Below are positions 24,627 to 32,641 of a stretch of 64,000 nucleotides of DNA, piece after piece. Position 1 is the stretch's first letter. Each line of letters opens with the position of its first letter. Both the position numbers and the translations under genes were made by a program. The notes below the pieces were generated by a model that saw only the letters and a list, made by a program, of their open reading frames with translations, was not told the DNA's origin and did not search any database. The stretch covers positions 62,001-126,000 of the forward strand of contig JAFYQI010000012.1 in the NCBI GenBank assembly GCA_017547175.1, in the 5' to 3' direction. Source of the DNA: Alistipes sp. (GTDB taxonomy: Bacteria; Bacteroidota; Bacteroidia; Bacteroidales; Rikenellaceae).

Positions 24627-27149
24627 ATGAAACACTTCCTAACCCTATTTTTGGTTGCGCTGTGGGGCGTTGCTACAGCTCAACCCGATCAGCAACGTTC
24701 GCTCGATGCAGCCAATCCGATCTATCTTCAGCAGGGTGCTATTCATTATGACGGGCGTATCATTCCTCTGTCTGAGCATTCAATCTTTGTTGATGGTTCG
24801 TTGACGGATGAAGAGGCCGCAGCACTCCCCTACGTCTATAATACGTTTCAAAAGGCAGCAGCAGCCTTCGTGGCAGGTAGCGAGGAGCAACCGATGCGTG
24901 TCTATTTCGCTCCGTGGGTCTATTGGGTTGATGATCCGGATGATCCGTATATTCGTGGCTCGAAGGGTGAATATCCCTTTGGTATGGTGATTAAATGCCC
25001 ATATCTGCATTTTGAGGGCTTGAATCCCAATCCCCGTGCGGTGGTGTTGGCTTCGGCACGAGGTCAAACGCAAGGGGCAATAGGCAACTTTACGATGTTT
25101 GATCTGCATGGTGACGGCATGCGCTTCGAGAATCTTACGATGGGAAACTTCTGTAATATCGATCTCGAATTTCCGTTGAAGCCTGAATTGGGCCGTACAA
25201 AGCGTTCGTCAGCCATTACACAAGCGCATGTGGCTTATTGTCATGGTGATCGTATTGTGGCGCGCAATGTACATTTCTTGAGTCGATTGAATATGTGCCC
25301 GTTAGCAGGCGCAAAGCGCATTTTGTTTGAGAATTGCCATATGGAGTCGACGGATGATGCCTTGACGGGTACGGGATTGTATGTGGGATGTACGTTTGGT
25401 TTTTATGGGCAAAAACCTTTCTACAACTCGGATCGCGGTGGAGCCATTTTCCTCGATTGCGATTTTTATGTGGAGCATGAGGTGCCGCGTCAATATTTCT
25501 GCAAAGCGCAAAACCCGTTGACTGTGGTGGACTGTCGTTACCATAGTGCCAAACATCTCTATGCCGGTTGGACCCACACGCCGGCCGATTGGTTGCGAGG
25601 TTACCAATACCATGTGACGGCCAATGGACAGCCGATCTTGATTGGTGCCGATAAGCCGTATAATACCGTTGTGATGGATCGCAAAAAGGTGCTTGCTGCC
25701 TATCGCTTGGAGGATGAGCAGGGCGTATTTTATAACACCTATAACCTCTTATGCGGAGACGATGGCTGGGATCCGCAGGGCGTTCGTGAACGTGTCGAGA
25801 AACTCGCAAAGCACGCCGGCTATGATTACACGGCCATAGCTACATGTCTCTCGGTGATGCCACGTGTGGCAGAGATTCAAACATTGGGTGAGCCGCTGAA
25901 GGTGGTTGCTTCGCTCAACCGCCACGTTAATTTCCCGCTGAATAATCGTGCGATTCGCTGGCAGGTGGAGCCCGGCTTTGAGCAGTATGTCAAGCTCTCG
26001 GCTACCGAAGGAAATGCAGTGATTGTTACTCCGCAGAATGACGAAGATAAAACGGTTCGCTTTATGTTAATGGCTTCTACTGAAGAGGGGCATGAAGCAG
26101 CTGTTGAACTGACTGTCAAGCCGAATTTGTTGCCGCCTCCCACCATCGAGGAAGAGCCTGTTATGCATGCAGGATATGGAACGGCACATGTTCATTATCA
26201 TATGGATCTGGGCGGACGTGATGACCACTCGGAGATTACGTGGTATCGAGCTTCGAAACGTGATGGTAGCGATGCAATTGCGGTAGCAGTATCACGCCAC
26301 AACCATCCTATGAGTCACTATACACTCACCAAAGAAGATATCGGTTATTATCTGGTAGCGGGTATTGCTCCGAAGCATATACGTTCGACCCTCGGCGAGG
26401 AGGTGCGCATCGTCTCGAAAAAGAGAATAGTAAATTCGGATGTGGTATCGACCCAGGAGTTTAAGACCGACTTCGAGCACTTCCCGGCCGTAAATCAGCC
26501 TCTTATCAAGGAGGGCTTCTGGACCGTGGACTGCTTCAAGCCGCAGGATACCGCCCCCTACAATTGGCAACCCAATGCCGAGCGTGCAACTTGGTATTAT
26601 GGTGCAAGTATCAATGGTGCTGTTGGCGAGGGCTTGTTCCAGGTGCAAAAGGGCGCACGTCTGATGTATACGCCGCTCAAGGGGAAATATGGAGATATGC
26701 GAGTGGTGCTGAATTGTGATGCAGCTAAGACGGCCGGTCAGGGGTTCGGCTCGGCAACGGGACAATATATGGACATCTGCTTGAAGTTCGATACCCGTAC
26801 CTTGACAGGTTATGCATTACGATTGATTCGAACTACAAAACATAGCAATGCAGTTGATTTCCTATTAGTGCAATACAATCAAGGTGTGGTAACCCCCTTG
26901 ACCGAACCGGTATCATCTCCTTGCTTCCGTACCGATTGTACATTGACAATCGAGATGGTGGGTAATACATTGACTGCATCAGCATCAACTACGACTCAAC
27001 TTCCCGAGGAGACCAAGCATTTGCCGCAGGAGGTAAGCCTTAAGGCTGAAGTTACACCCTCTTCGCAGGGTGGCTTTGCTCTCCAATATACCGGATCGTG
27101 TGGTGAGAGTGCAGTGTTGTTGCACCACTTGGCCATTGAATGGAAATAA
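24627..27149 (+). CDS. Large secreted protein, probable right-handed beta-helix (pectin-enzyme-like)
   Basis: An 840-residue exported protein with signal peptide MKHFLTLFLVALWGVATAQ. Residues about 60-330 have the rhythm of a parallel beta-helix similar to pectin esterases and lyases: VYFAPWVYWVDD, FTMFDLHGDGMRFENLTMG, VARNVHFLSRLN, FENCHMESTDDALTG, IFLDCDFYVEH. This is followed by Ig-like regions (about 430-580) and a C-terminal jelly-roll-like domain (about 630-840). No catalytic residues are confidently identified. A PL10 pectate lyase gene lies 3.5 kb away, which supports but does not prove a role in pectin breakdown. Start 24627 gives a clean signal peptide behind a strong promoter. Confidence 0.7.
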   Translation: MKHFLTLFLVALWGVATAQPDQQRSLDAANPIYLQQGAIHYDGRIIPLSEHSIFVDGSLTDEEAAALPYVYNTFQKAAAAFVAGSEEQPMRVYFAPWVYWVDDPDDPYIRGSKGEYPFGMVIKCPYLHFEGLNPNPRAVVLASARGQTQGAIGNFTMFDLHGDGMRFENLTMGNFCNIDLEFPLKPELGRTKRSSAITQAHVAYCHGDRIVARNVHFLSRLNMCPLAGAKRILFENCHMESTDDALTGTGLYVGCTFGFYGQKPFYNSDRGGAIFLDCDFYVEHEVPRQYFCKAQNPLTVVDCRYHSAKHLYAGWTHTPADWLRGYQYHVTANGQPILIGADKPYNTVVMDRKKVLAAYRLEDEQGVFYNTYNLLCGDDGWDPQGVRERVEKLAKHAGYDYTAIATCLSVMPRVAEIQTLGEPLKVVASLNRHVNFPLNNRAIRWQVEPGFEQYVKLSATEGNAVIVTPQNDEDKTVRFMLMASTEEGHEAAVELTVKPNLLPPPTIEEEPVMHAGYGTAHVHYHMDLGGRDDHSEITWYRASKRDGSDAIAVAVSRHNHPMSHYTLTKEDIGYYLVAGIAPKHIRSTLGEEVRIVSKKRIVNSDVVSTQEFKTDFEHFPAVNQPLIKEGFWTVDCFKPQDTAPYNWQPNAERATWYYGASINGAVGEGLFQVQKGARLMYTPLKGKYGDMRVVLNCDAAKTAGQGFGSATGQYMDICLKFDTRTLTGYALRLIRTTKHSNAVDFLLVQYNQGVVTPLTEPVSSPCFRTDCTLTIEMVGNTLTASASTTTQLPEETKHLPQEVSLKAEVTPSSQGGFALQYTGSCGESAVLLHHLAIEWK

Positions 27150-27162
27150 TTTGAATGTTTGA

Positions 27163-27197
27163 AAACACCGAGCACTCCCCTGCTCGGTGTTTTTTTT
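27163..27197 (+). terminator. Terminator of the large secreted protein gene
   Basis: A 12-bp stem (27163-27174 with 27181-27192) with a 6-base loop runs into eight T. Confidence 0.88.
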
Positions 27198-27312
27198 ATT
27201 CTGTTCTATATAATCTGCTAGTCACCTTCAGCGCGGGATCTTTTCCAACCGAATGTTGCTTGCGGTTTTTTCTGTATAGATAGGATTGCCTGAAACCGGT
27301 AGCGTATAACGC

Positions 27313-27350
27313 AAAAAAAATGGCAAAAGTAAATTCTACTTTTGCCATTT
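27313..27350 (-). terminator. Terminator of the DUF2795 gene
   Basis: A 14-bp perfect stem (27318-27331 with 27337-27350) is followed on the minus strand by T-rich sequence (complement of A8 at 27313-27320). It lies 37 bases past the stop. Confidence 0.85.
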
Positions 27351-27386
27351 CTACTTACAGTTCTCTGATATCCATCAGCAATTCGA

Positions 27387-27608
27387 TTAATACTCCTCCT
27401 CGTTAAAGAAGAAATCATCTTTCGACGGGTAGTCGGGCCAAATATCCTCGATCGACTCGTAAATATCGCCCTCGTCTTCGATCTCCTGCAGATTCTCAAG
27501 TACCTCCAGGGGTGCACCGCTACGTACGGCGTAGTCAATCAACTCCTCTTTGGTTGCCGGCCAGGGTGCATCTTCCAATTTGGAAGCCAATTCAAGTGTC
27601 CAATACAT
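27387..27608 (-). CDS. DUF2795 domain-containing small protein
   Basis: A 73-residue cytoplasmic acidic protein starting MYWTLELASKLEDAPWPATK, containing the DUF2795 core (ELIDYAVRSGAPLEVLENLQEIED, of which PLEVLENLQEIED is the most typical) and the tail DIWPDYPSKDDFFFNEEEY. Near-identical proteins are widespread and strongly conserved in Bacteroidales, and have no known function. It is monocistronic, with its own promoter and terminator. Confidence 0.88.
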   Translation of the reverse strand: MYWTLELASKLEDAPWPATKEELIDYAVRSGAPLEVLENLQEIEDEGDIYESIEDIWPDYPSKDDFFFNEEEY

Positions 27609-27685
27609 GATTTTTCAGTTTTAAGTCTTTGTAATCAGTCTATTAGCTACGCTAAAAATCGTGTAACCCATTAATTAGCGGACTG

Positions 27686-27715
27686 CAAAAGTATAAAAAA
27701 AATATGAATTACAAA
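27686..27715 (-). promoter_or_regulatory. Promoter of the DUF2795 gene
   Basis: On the minus strand TTTG (27712-27715), 18 bases, TACTTTTG (27686-27693). It leaves a leader of about 70 bases. Confidence 0.55.
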
Positions 27716-27764
27716 TAAAAAAACCGAAAATTCACCTCTTTCTACCCGATTGAACACAACGGCT

Positions 27765-28316
27765 TTACGGGATCCACTCGATCTCGTCAACGCCGAGTTT
27801 ATTGGCTAAATGGCGTCCCAAGAGGTAGAAGTAATCCGATAGGCGGTTGAGCCAGCGTTTGGCTGACGGATCAATTCCATAGTCGCGATCGGCTCGCAAG
27901 GTTTCACGCTCGGCACGACGGCATACGGTGCGGCAGATGTGACACATCGAAAGGATGGGGTCACCGCCCGGTAAGGTAAACTTTGTAATTGGCGGCACTT
28001 CGCTCTGCATGCGGTCAATAGACTCCTCGAGACGCGTGATTGAACATTCGGATAGAGGTTGAACGCGATCTTCGCCTCCTCTACCAATCGCCAAAAGGGC
28101 CTCGACCGTCATGGCTTCGGCTAAGATGGTTTGCAATTCGGCGACATAACCTTCGCAAGCCTCCTTTTTACGCAGCAGATCAGCAAGCATTGCTACGAAG
28201 GCGGTTAGCTCGTCGACCGTGCCATATGCTTCAACGCGCGAATCGCTTTTAAAGACCCTTTCGCCACCGATGAGTGACGTGAGCCCTTCATCGCCCTGTT
28301 TGGTATAGATTTTCAT
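27765..28316 (-). CDS. Cob(I)alamin adenosyltransferase, PduO type
   Basis: Transfers the adenosyl group of ATP to cob(I)alamin to form coenzyme B12. The 183-residue helical-bundle protein has the ATP-binding N-terminus KIYTKQGDEGLT, the motif RVEAYGTVDELTAF (about 29-42), LPGG, and CHICRTVCRRAER with the Arg residues of the active site (about 130-142), ending DPSAKRWLNRLSDYFYLLGR. No B12-dependent enzyme is visible in the window, so the user of the cofactor is elsewhere. The start overlaps the preceding small gene by 4 bases. It is the last gene of a five-gene minus-strand run. Confidence 0.93.
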   Translation of the reverse strand: MKIYTKQGDEGLTSLIGGERVFKSDSRVEAYGTVDELTAFVAMLADLLRKKEACEGYVAELQTILAEAMTVEALLAIGRGGEDRVQPLSECSITRLEESIDRMQSEVPPITKFTLPGGDPILSMCHICRTVCRRAERETLRADRDYGIDPSAKRWLNRLSDYFYLLGRHLANKLGVDEIEWIP

Positions 28317-28831
28317 AGTCGATAGTGTTGTTTTGGAAGGTTCTCATGAGTGAATAGGAGCACGTATCCTCGATGGTCGACCGAAGTACATGTATGCTCC
28401 TCAATGAGCTGATGGCATAAAGTAGCGCGCTCACGACCCGCATAGGGTGATAGAAGTGCAACTGTTGTATGATGTTGCACGGCATCTACAACCATAGCCC
28501 GTGTCCGCTTATCGTCAATCGATTCAGTCAACAAGCAAAGATCGCACGATGCATCGAGTCGATTGATCAAGAAATTCTGATAGCTGCATACGGTATAGAG
28601 ATTTTGCAACTGCGTGGCTCGTCGACTACCTACACCCAATTGACGCAATGCTTCGTAGAGACGAGGATCGTTGGTCAGGAGTTTGCGTTTCATGAAGGCT
28701 TGACGAACCAACCGATAGACAAAGGGTGAATGAACCCCATGGCCACGAAAATGACGGACACGCGATAGCTGTTTTGGTAGCATCGCGAGTCCGTATAGAC
28801 GGCGCTTTAGGTTTCGCCCGTTGATCTTCAT
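28313..28831 (-). CDS. Small conserved protein with GHGVHSPFVY motif
   Basis: A 172-residue protein. The N-terminus is basic, and FRGHGVHSPFVYRLVRQAF (about residues 28-46) resembles the opening of Bacteroidetes proteins that continue into a class I SAM-dependent methyltransferase fold. Here the rest is short, and no SAM-binding glycine motif is seen, so it may be a degenerate or shortened relative. There is no signal peptide. It follows the HI0933-type flavoprotein by 16 bases and overlaps the cobalamin adenosyltransferase by 4. Function unknown. Confidence 0.6.
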   Translation of the reverse strand: MKINGRNLKRRLYGLAMLPKQLSRVRHFRGHGVHSPFVYRLVRQAFMKRKLLTNDPRLYEALRQLGVGSRRATQLQNLYTVCSYQNFLINRLDASCDLCLLTESIDDKRTRAMVVDAVQHHTTVALLSPYAGRERATLCHQLIEEHTCTSVDHRGYVLLFTHENLPKQHYRL

Positions 28832-28847
28832 GCGATTGAAATTTCTC

Positions 28848-30137
28848 TTACTGCTTCAAAAGACCCGCCAAACGGCCCGTTGAGAAGGCAATTTGCAGGT
28901 TATAACCTCCAGTATCGGCATCCAAGTCGAGCACCTCACCAGCCATGTACAAACCTTTCACTTTGAGCGACTCCATGGTATAGGAGTTGACCTCCGAACA
29001 ACGTACACCGCCGGCCGTTGTAACGGCATATTCGAACGGCGCATAATCCGAGATCGGGAATGTCATACCCTTCAAAGTCTTTATCAAACGCGTGATTTCA
29101 GGCTCGGTCAGTTTCGAAATGTATTGTTTGGAGTGAATATCCAATTCACGCGAGAGAGGCATTACCAACGGCTTCGGAACCAGACGACGCAACAACTCGG
29201 AGAAGAACTCCGTGGGCTCCATCGACTCAATCTCGCGGGCAATACGTGCGCGGAGAGTCTCTTCATCGAGGGCGGATTTCAGGTCGAGTGTCAACTTTAC
29301 AGTCTTGCCGTCAATCAAGGCATCAACTGCATCACGACTCATGCGCAGAGCTACAGCACCCTCAATACCACGCTCCGAGAAGCCGATTTCGCCAAACTCC
29401 TCACGAATCACCTCGCCATCGACAAATAGTTTTGCCTGGACGTTGCGTAATAACAATCCTTCGAGGTATTTCATCTGTGCGTGAGTGCTCTTTAAGGGGG
29501 TCAACGAGGGTCGCAACGGCTCAATCGTATGCCCCAAATCGGCTGCAAAGTGGTAGCCGTCACCGGTCGAGCCGGTTGCAGGATAAGAAACACCACCCGT
29601 TGTGAGAATCACATGCGCACACTCCTCCTTACGTTCGAAACCACGCTTATTGCGATAGCGTACACCGAACACACGACCACCAAGGGTCATGATCTCTGTT
29701 ACGCGTGTTTCGTACATGATTTTCACGCCATTTTCAAAACAATACTCCAAGAGCGCATTGGCAATATCCCATGCTTTGCCGCTGCGCGGGAAGACACGCT
29801 CACCGCGTTCGATATCCAGCTTGACACCCTGACGCTCGAAGAAACGAATTGTGGCACGGTTATTAAATTCGGAAAATGCCTGCGTGAGGAACTCTCGGTT
29901 AACGCGTACATGCTCTAAAAATTCTTCAGCAGGTCGAGCATTGGTGACGTTGCAACGTCCCTTACCCGAGATGCGCACCTTACGTCCCGATTTCTCCATC
30001 TTCTCCAGCAATAGCACGCGCTTCCCCTGACGGGCTGCCGTACCTGCGGCCATCATACCTGCGGCGCCCGCACCTACAACGATGACATCATAGGGCTCGC
30101 GCTCGATTCTCTCTTCAGTTTGGTTCAGTTCTTCCAT
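28848..30137 (-). CDS. FAD-dependent oxidoreductase, HI0933/BaiN family
   Basis: A 429-residue flavoprotein. The Rossmann FAD motif is VVGAGAAGMMAAGTAA (about 17-32), followed by LLEKMEKSGRKVRISGKGRCNVTN, whose core GKGRCNVTN is diagnostic of the HI0933 family. Later motifs are TTGGVSYPATGSTGDGY (about 180-196) and AGEVLDLDADTGGYNLQ near the C-terminus. Clostridial BaiN reduces bile-acid intermediates, but most members have no assigned substrate, so that activity should not be assumed. Start 30137 is preferred over a long in-frame upstream extension because the extension lies inside the thioesterase gene and upstream of a consensus promoter. Confidence 0.87.
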   Translation of the reverse strand: MEELNQTEERIEREPYDVIVVGAGAAGMMAAGTAARQGKRVLLLEKMEKSGRKVRISGKGRCNVTNARPAEEFLEHVRVNREFLTQAFSEFNNRATIRFFERQGVKLDIERGERVFPRSGKAWDIANALLEYCFENGVKIMYETRVTEIMTLGGRVFGVRYRNKRGFERKEECAHVILTTGGVSYPATGSTGDGYHFAADLGHTIEPLRPSLTPLKSTHAQMKYLEGLLLRNVQAKLFVDGEVIREEFGEIGFSERGIEGAVALRMSRDAVDALIDGKTVKLTLDLKSALDEETLRARIAREIESMEPTEFFSELLRRLVPKPLVMPLSRELDIHSKQYISKLTEPEITRLIKTLKGMTFPISDYAPFEYAVTTAGGVRCSEVNSYTMESLKVKGLYMAGEVLDLDADTGGYNLQIAFSTGRLAGLLKQ

Positions 30138-30145
30138 AATATATA

Positions 30146-30177
30146 CAAAGGTAGCAAATAGGCTTGCTACTGCCAAA
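30146..30177 (-). promoter_or_regulatory. Consensus promoter immediately before the HI0933-family gene
   Basis: Minus strand TTTG (30174-30177), 20 bases, TACCTTTG (30146-30153). Transcription should begin near 30140, only a few bases before ATG 30137, implying a leaderless or nearly leaderless mRNA. Confidence 0.72.
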
Positions 30178-30178
30178 T

Positions 30179-30667
30179 TTATTCGTGGGTTTCGCCCTCC
30201 AGGAGGAAGGGTTGGAATCGAAATTGCGTATCCGACACCTCGCGCGAGAAACAATAGTAGGTCAATTCGGCTTCGGTGCGTACCTCGCCCCCTTGCGTGA
30301 GTGTGACACTCATCACCACAAACGAACGTTTTTGCTCTTTGAGTCGGCAACGCAATTCGATTGTATCGCCGGTGTGCGAGCTGACAGGTTTGCGGAATTT
30401 AACCTGTAGGTTGGTCGTCATGGCTGAGAGCTGCAATTTGCGACCGATCCACCAACCGCCAATCTCGTCGATAAGGGTCGATTGTATGCCCCCATGTAGC
30501 GTACCCAACCATCCCTCATAGTCGGGAGATGGGCTCCAAAGGCTGACCAATTCGTCGCCATCCTCCCAGAACTCCATTTTGAGTCCTTTGGAATTAGATG
30601 GGGCGCAGGCAAAGCAGTTGTAGCCTGCGTCGACAAGTGACAGCCAGGGGTTTTGAAGTTTCTCCAT
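30179..30667 (-). CDS. PaaI-like hotdog-fold thioesterase
   Basis: A 162-residue cytoplasmic acyl-CoA thioesterase candidate. The hotdog core shows GTLHGGIQSTLIDEIGGWW (about 58-76), matching the HGG..stlaD motif of PaaI-type enzymes, then VKFRKPV and an end strand. CFACAP near residue 18 is common in this subgroup. Start 30667 (MEKLQNPWLSL) is 5 bases after the pectate lyase stop; the longer upstream frame overlaps that gene. Substrate unknown. Confidence 0.82.
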   Translation of the reverse strand: MEKLQNPWLSLVDAGYNCFACAPSNSKGLKMEFWEDGDELVSLWSPSPDYEGWLGTLHGGIQSTLIDEIGGWWIGRKLQLSAMTTNLQVKFRKPVSSHTGDTIELRCRLKEQKRSFVVMSVTLTQGGEVRTEAELTYYCFSREVSDTQFRFQPFLLEGETHE

Positions 30668-30672
30668 GCGAC

Positions 30673-31767
30673 CTATTTCTGCTCGATGCGTTTGATCCAT
30701 TTCTTGTAGGCGCGCAATACATCGTTACCCTCGCCTACATACCAACTGTAACCTACGCGGCGCTCGGGCCATACCTTATCCAGTGAGTAGACCTTGATGC
30801 CATCGCGGTTGCAGAGGAAAATGGTGTTATCCTCCAACTCGTAAAAACGCGCCCAAAGGGGTTTAGCGTTCGGATCATCAACCAGACGTCGATCGGCCTT
30901 GATCGTCGGATCCTCAGGGTTGCCTTCGGGCATCGGAATGTTGATGATTTTTTTGCCCATGATTTTAGTCTTCTCATACCATGCTACAGCGCACTTGACA
31001 GCATCGATAATCTCCTCTGAAGGGTTCTCGATCGACATCAGGAAGAGGACAATGGCTGCACTCTCGCCGGCCGACAATCCCGGTAATTCATATGTACGCG
31101 CCTTTACAGGGACGAGCGTCTTTTGATCGTACTGCTGTGCCCAGACCGTCTTGACACCGTTTTGCACATACTGCGTGTCGAGAATCAGCTGCAGGCCCTT
31201 CTCGTACGACTCCTTGATCTGCGCACGAGTCTTTTTGTTGATCCAACTGTACTGCGGCTGATTGTTGAGTACATCCTGCCACATATTGAGTACACCGGTG
31301 ATGATGTCATCATTATAGCATATGGCATCATCGTGCCAGCCAATCCAACTGCCGTTCGGATACTGATTCCTGAGGATATACTCCACGCCGCGTTTGCAAG
31401 CCTTCAAATAGCGCTTCTCGCCTGTGAGAGTGTAAACCTCCGAGAGGTAAGCTACTTGCGGATAGATGTTGCGGTTGTCGAAGGTCGATTGACGATAGCG
31501 CGGTGTAAGCGAGTTGATCACCGAGTCGGTATCCATGATACCCAGCCAGTCGATATTCTTTGGCCAGCCGCCATCTTCGTTTTGGTAAGCCAGCAGATTT
31601 TCGGCAATCGAACGATAGTCGGTCGGAGCGTATTGTTTGCACGATCCCGGCTCATGCTCGAGGTACCAGTGGTGGATGCAATCGCTAAAAAGGGCGATCG
31701 AAGGGGCTTGTTGAGCTACTGCCGTGCCACACGTAAGCGTCAGCAGTGCAATCAGAAAACGTTTCAT
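30673..31767 (-). CDS. Pectate lyase, polysaccharide lyase family 10
   Basis: Cleaves polygalacturonate by beta-elimination. The 364-residue secreted enzyme has a signal peptide (MKRFLIALLTLTCGTAVAQQ). The alpha/alpha-barrel family signatures are LAYQNEDGGWPKNIDW (about 54-69), STFDNRNIYPQ (about 95), VWAQQYDQKTLVPVKARTYELPGLS (core WAQQYD and ARTYELP, about 210-235) and EDNTIFLCNRDG near the C-terminus. It is the first gene of a minus-strand run whose later genes are unrelated to pectin. A -7 promoter element lies just upstream. Confidence 0.92.
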   Translation of the reverse strand: MKRFLIALLTLTCGTAVAQQAPSIALFSDCIHHWYLEHEPGSCKQYAPTDYRSIAENLLAYQNEDGGWPKNIDWLGIMDTDSVINSLTPRYRQSTFDNRNIYPQVAYLSEVYTLTGEKRYLKACKRGVEYILRNQYPNGSWIGWHDDAICYNDDIITGVLNMWQDVLNNQPQYSWINKKTRAQIKESYEKGLQLILDTQYVQNGVKTVWAQQYDQKTLVPVKARTYELPGLSAGESAAIVLFLMSIENPSEEIIDAVKCAVAWYEKTKIMGKKIINIPMPEGNPEDPTIKADRRLVDDPNAKPLWARFYELEDNTIFLCNRDGIKVYSLDKVWPERRVGYSWYVGEGNDVLRAYKKWIKRIEQK

Positions 31768-31792
31768 GGAGTTGCTTGGTTGGTTTATTTTG

Positions 31793-31800
31793 CAAATATA
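31793..31800 (-). promoter_or_regulatory. -7 element of the pectate lyase gene
   Basis: The minus strand reads TATATTTG, 26 bases before the start codon. No matching -33 TTTG is found. Confidence 0.5.
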
Positions 31801-31835
31801 AGAAAAAAACTAAACGAGCGACGAGTGGAAGGTCG

Positions 31836-31875
31836 AAAAAAAGCGTTAAGGAATCAAATTGTTCCTCAACGCTTT
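31836..31875 (-). terminator. Terminator after pflA
   Basis: A 14-bp stem with one mismatch (31840-31853 with 31862-31875) is followed on the minus strand by T7. It lies 25 bases past the pflA stop. Confidence 0.8.
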
Positions 31876-31899
31876 GTCGCTGTATTTGCCTTTACTTGG

Positions 31900-32628
31900 T
31901 TAATTCACGAAAACCGAGTCAAAATACTCCTCGAACAGCTCTTTAGCTTGTTCTAACTGGGCAGGAGTATTCTCCTTCACCCCTTTGAGCGTGTACTCCA
32001 ATCCCATTGCCTCGTACTTATGTACACCGAGTGTATGGTAGGGCAAAATTTCAACACGCTCGATCATCTTATAGCAGCCCAACGCCTCACCCAAAGCACG
32101 AATATCGGCCTCGAAATCACTGTGCCCGGGGATCAATACGTAACGCAACCAGAAGGGGCGATTGTGCTCCTCGAGCCAGGCAGCGGTGCGAAGTGTTTGT
32201 AAATTTTCGCGACCGGTTAAATCCTTGTGGTGCAACGGGTTGAATTGTTTCAAGTCAAGCAACACAAGATCCGTCAACCCCCACAATTCCTCTACCTCGG
32301 GGGTATGGATTGAACCATTCGTATCGAGACAGATATGGATACCCTGCTCTTTGAGTCGTCGAAAGAGCGGAACGAGTTCACGAGCCTGCATGGTGGGTTC
32401 ACCACCGCTGAAGGTAACACCGCCTCGCTTGCCGAAAAAAGGCTTTTCGCTCACGGCCATTTCCATGATCTCTTGCTCGCTCACCAAACGACACTCTCCT
32501 TTCGGGTCAATTGTGTCGGGGTTAGCGCAGTAGCGGCAACGGAAATTGCAGCCTTGCAGAAAGACTACAAGGCGCAATCCGGGACCGTCGAACGTGCCGA
32601 GCGATTCGTAGGAGTGTAAGCGAATCAT
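31900..32628 (-). CDS. pflA: Pyruvate formate-lyase activating enzyme
   Basis: Radical SAM enzyme that installs the glycyl radical on PflB. The 242-residue protein begins MIRLHSYESLGTFDGPGLR and has CNFRCRYC (CxxxCxxC, about 29-36) and the SAM-binding FSGGEP (about 74-79). YHTLGVHKYEAMG near residue 205 is family-typical. Start 32628 lies 13 bases after the pflB stop. It is the second gene of pflB-pflA and is closed by a terminator. Confidence 0.95.
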   Translation of the reverse strand: MIRLHSYESLGTFDGPGLRLVVFLQGCNFRCRYCANPDTIDPKGECRLVSEQEIMEMAVSEKPFFGKRGGVTFSGGEPTMQARELVPLFRRLKEQGIHICLDTNGSIHTPEVEELWGLTDLVLLDLKQFNPLHHKDLTGRENLQTLRTAAWLEEHNRPFWLRYVLIPGHSDFEADIRALGEALGCYKMIERVEILPYHTLGVHKYEAMGLEYTLKGVKENTPAQLEQAKELFEEYFDSVFVN

Positions 32629-32641
32629 GGCCGATGCGATA

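Noticed and set aside
28848..30137. Bile-acid reductase BaiN
   Set aside because: The family is broad and no other bai genes are in the window, so a specific bile-acid function is not supported.
30138..30350. 71-residue upstream extension of the HI0933-type flavoprotein
   Set aside because: It lies inside the thioesterase gene and upstream of a consensus promoter, and the conserved domain begins after MEELNQTEERIE.
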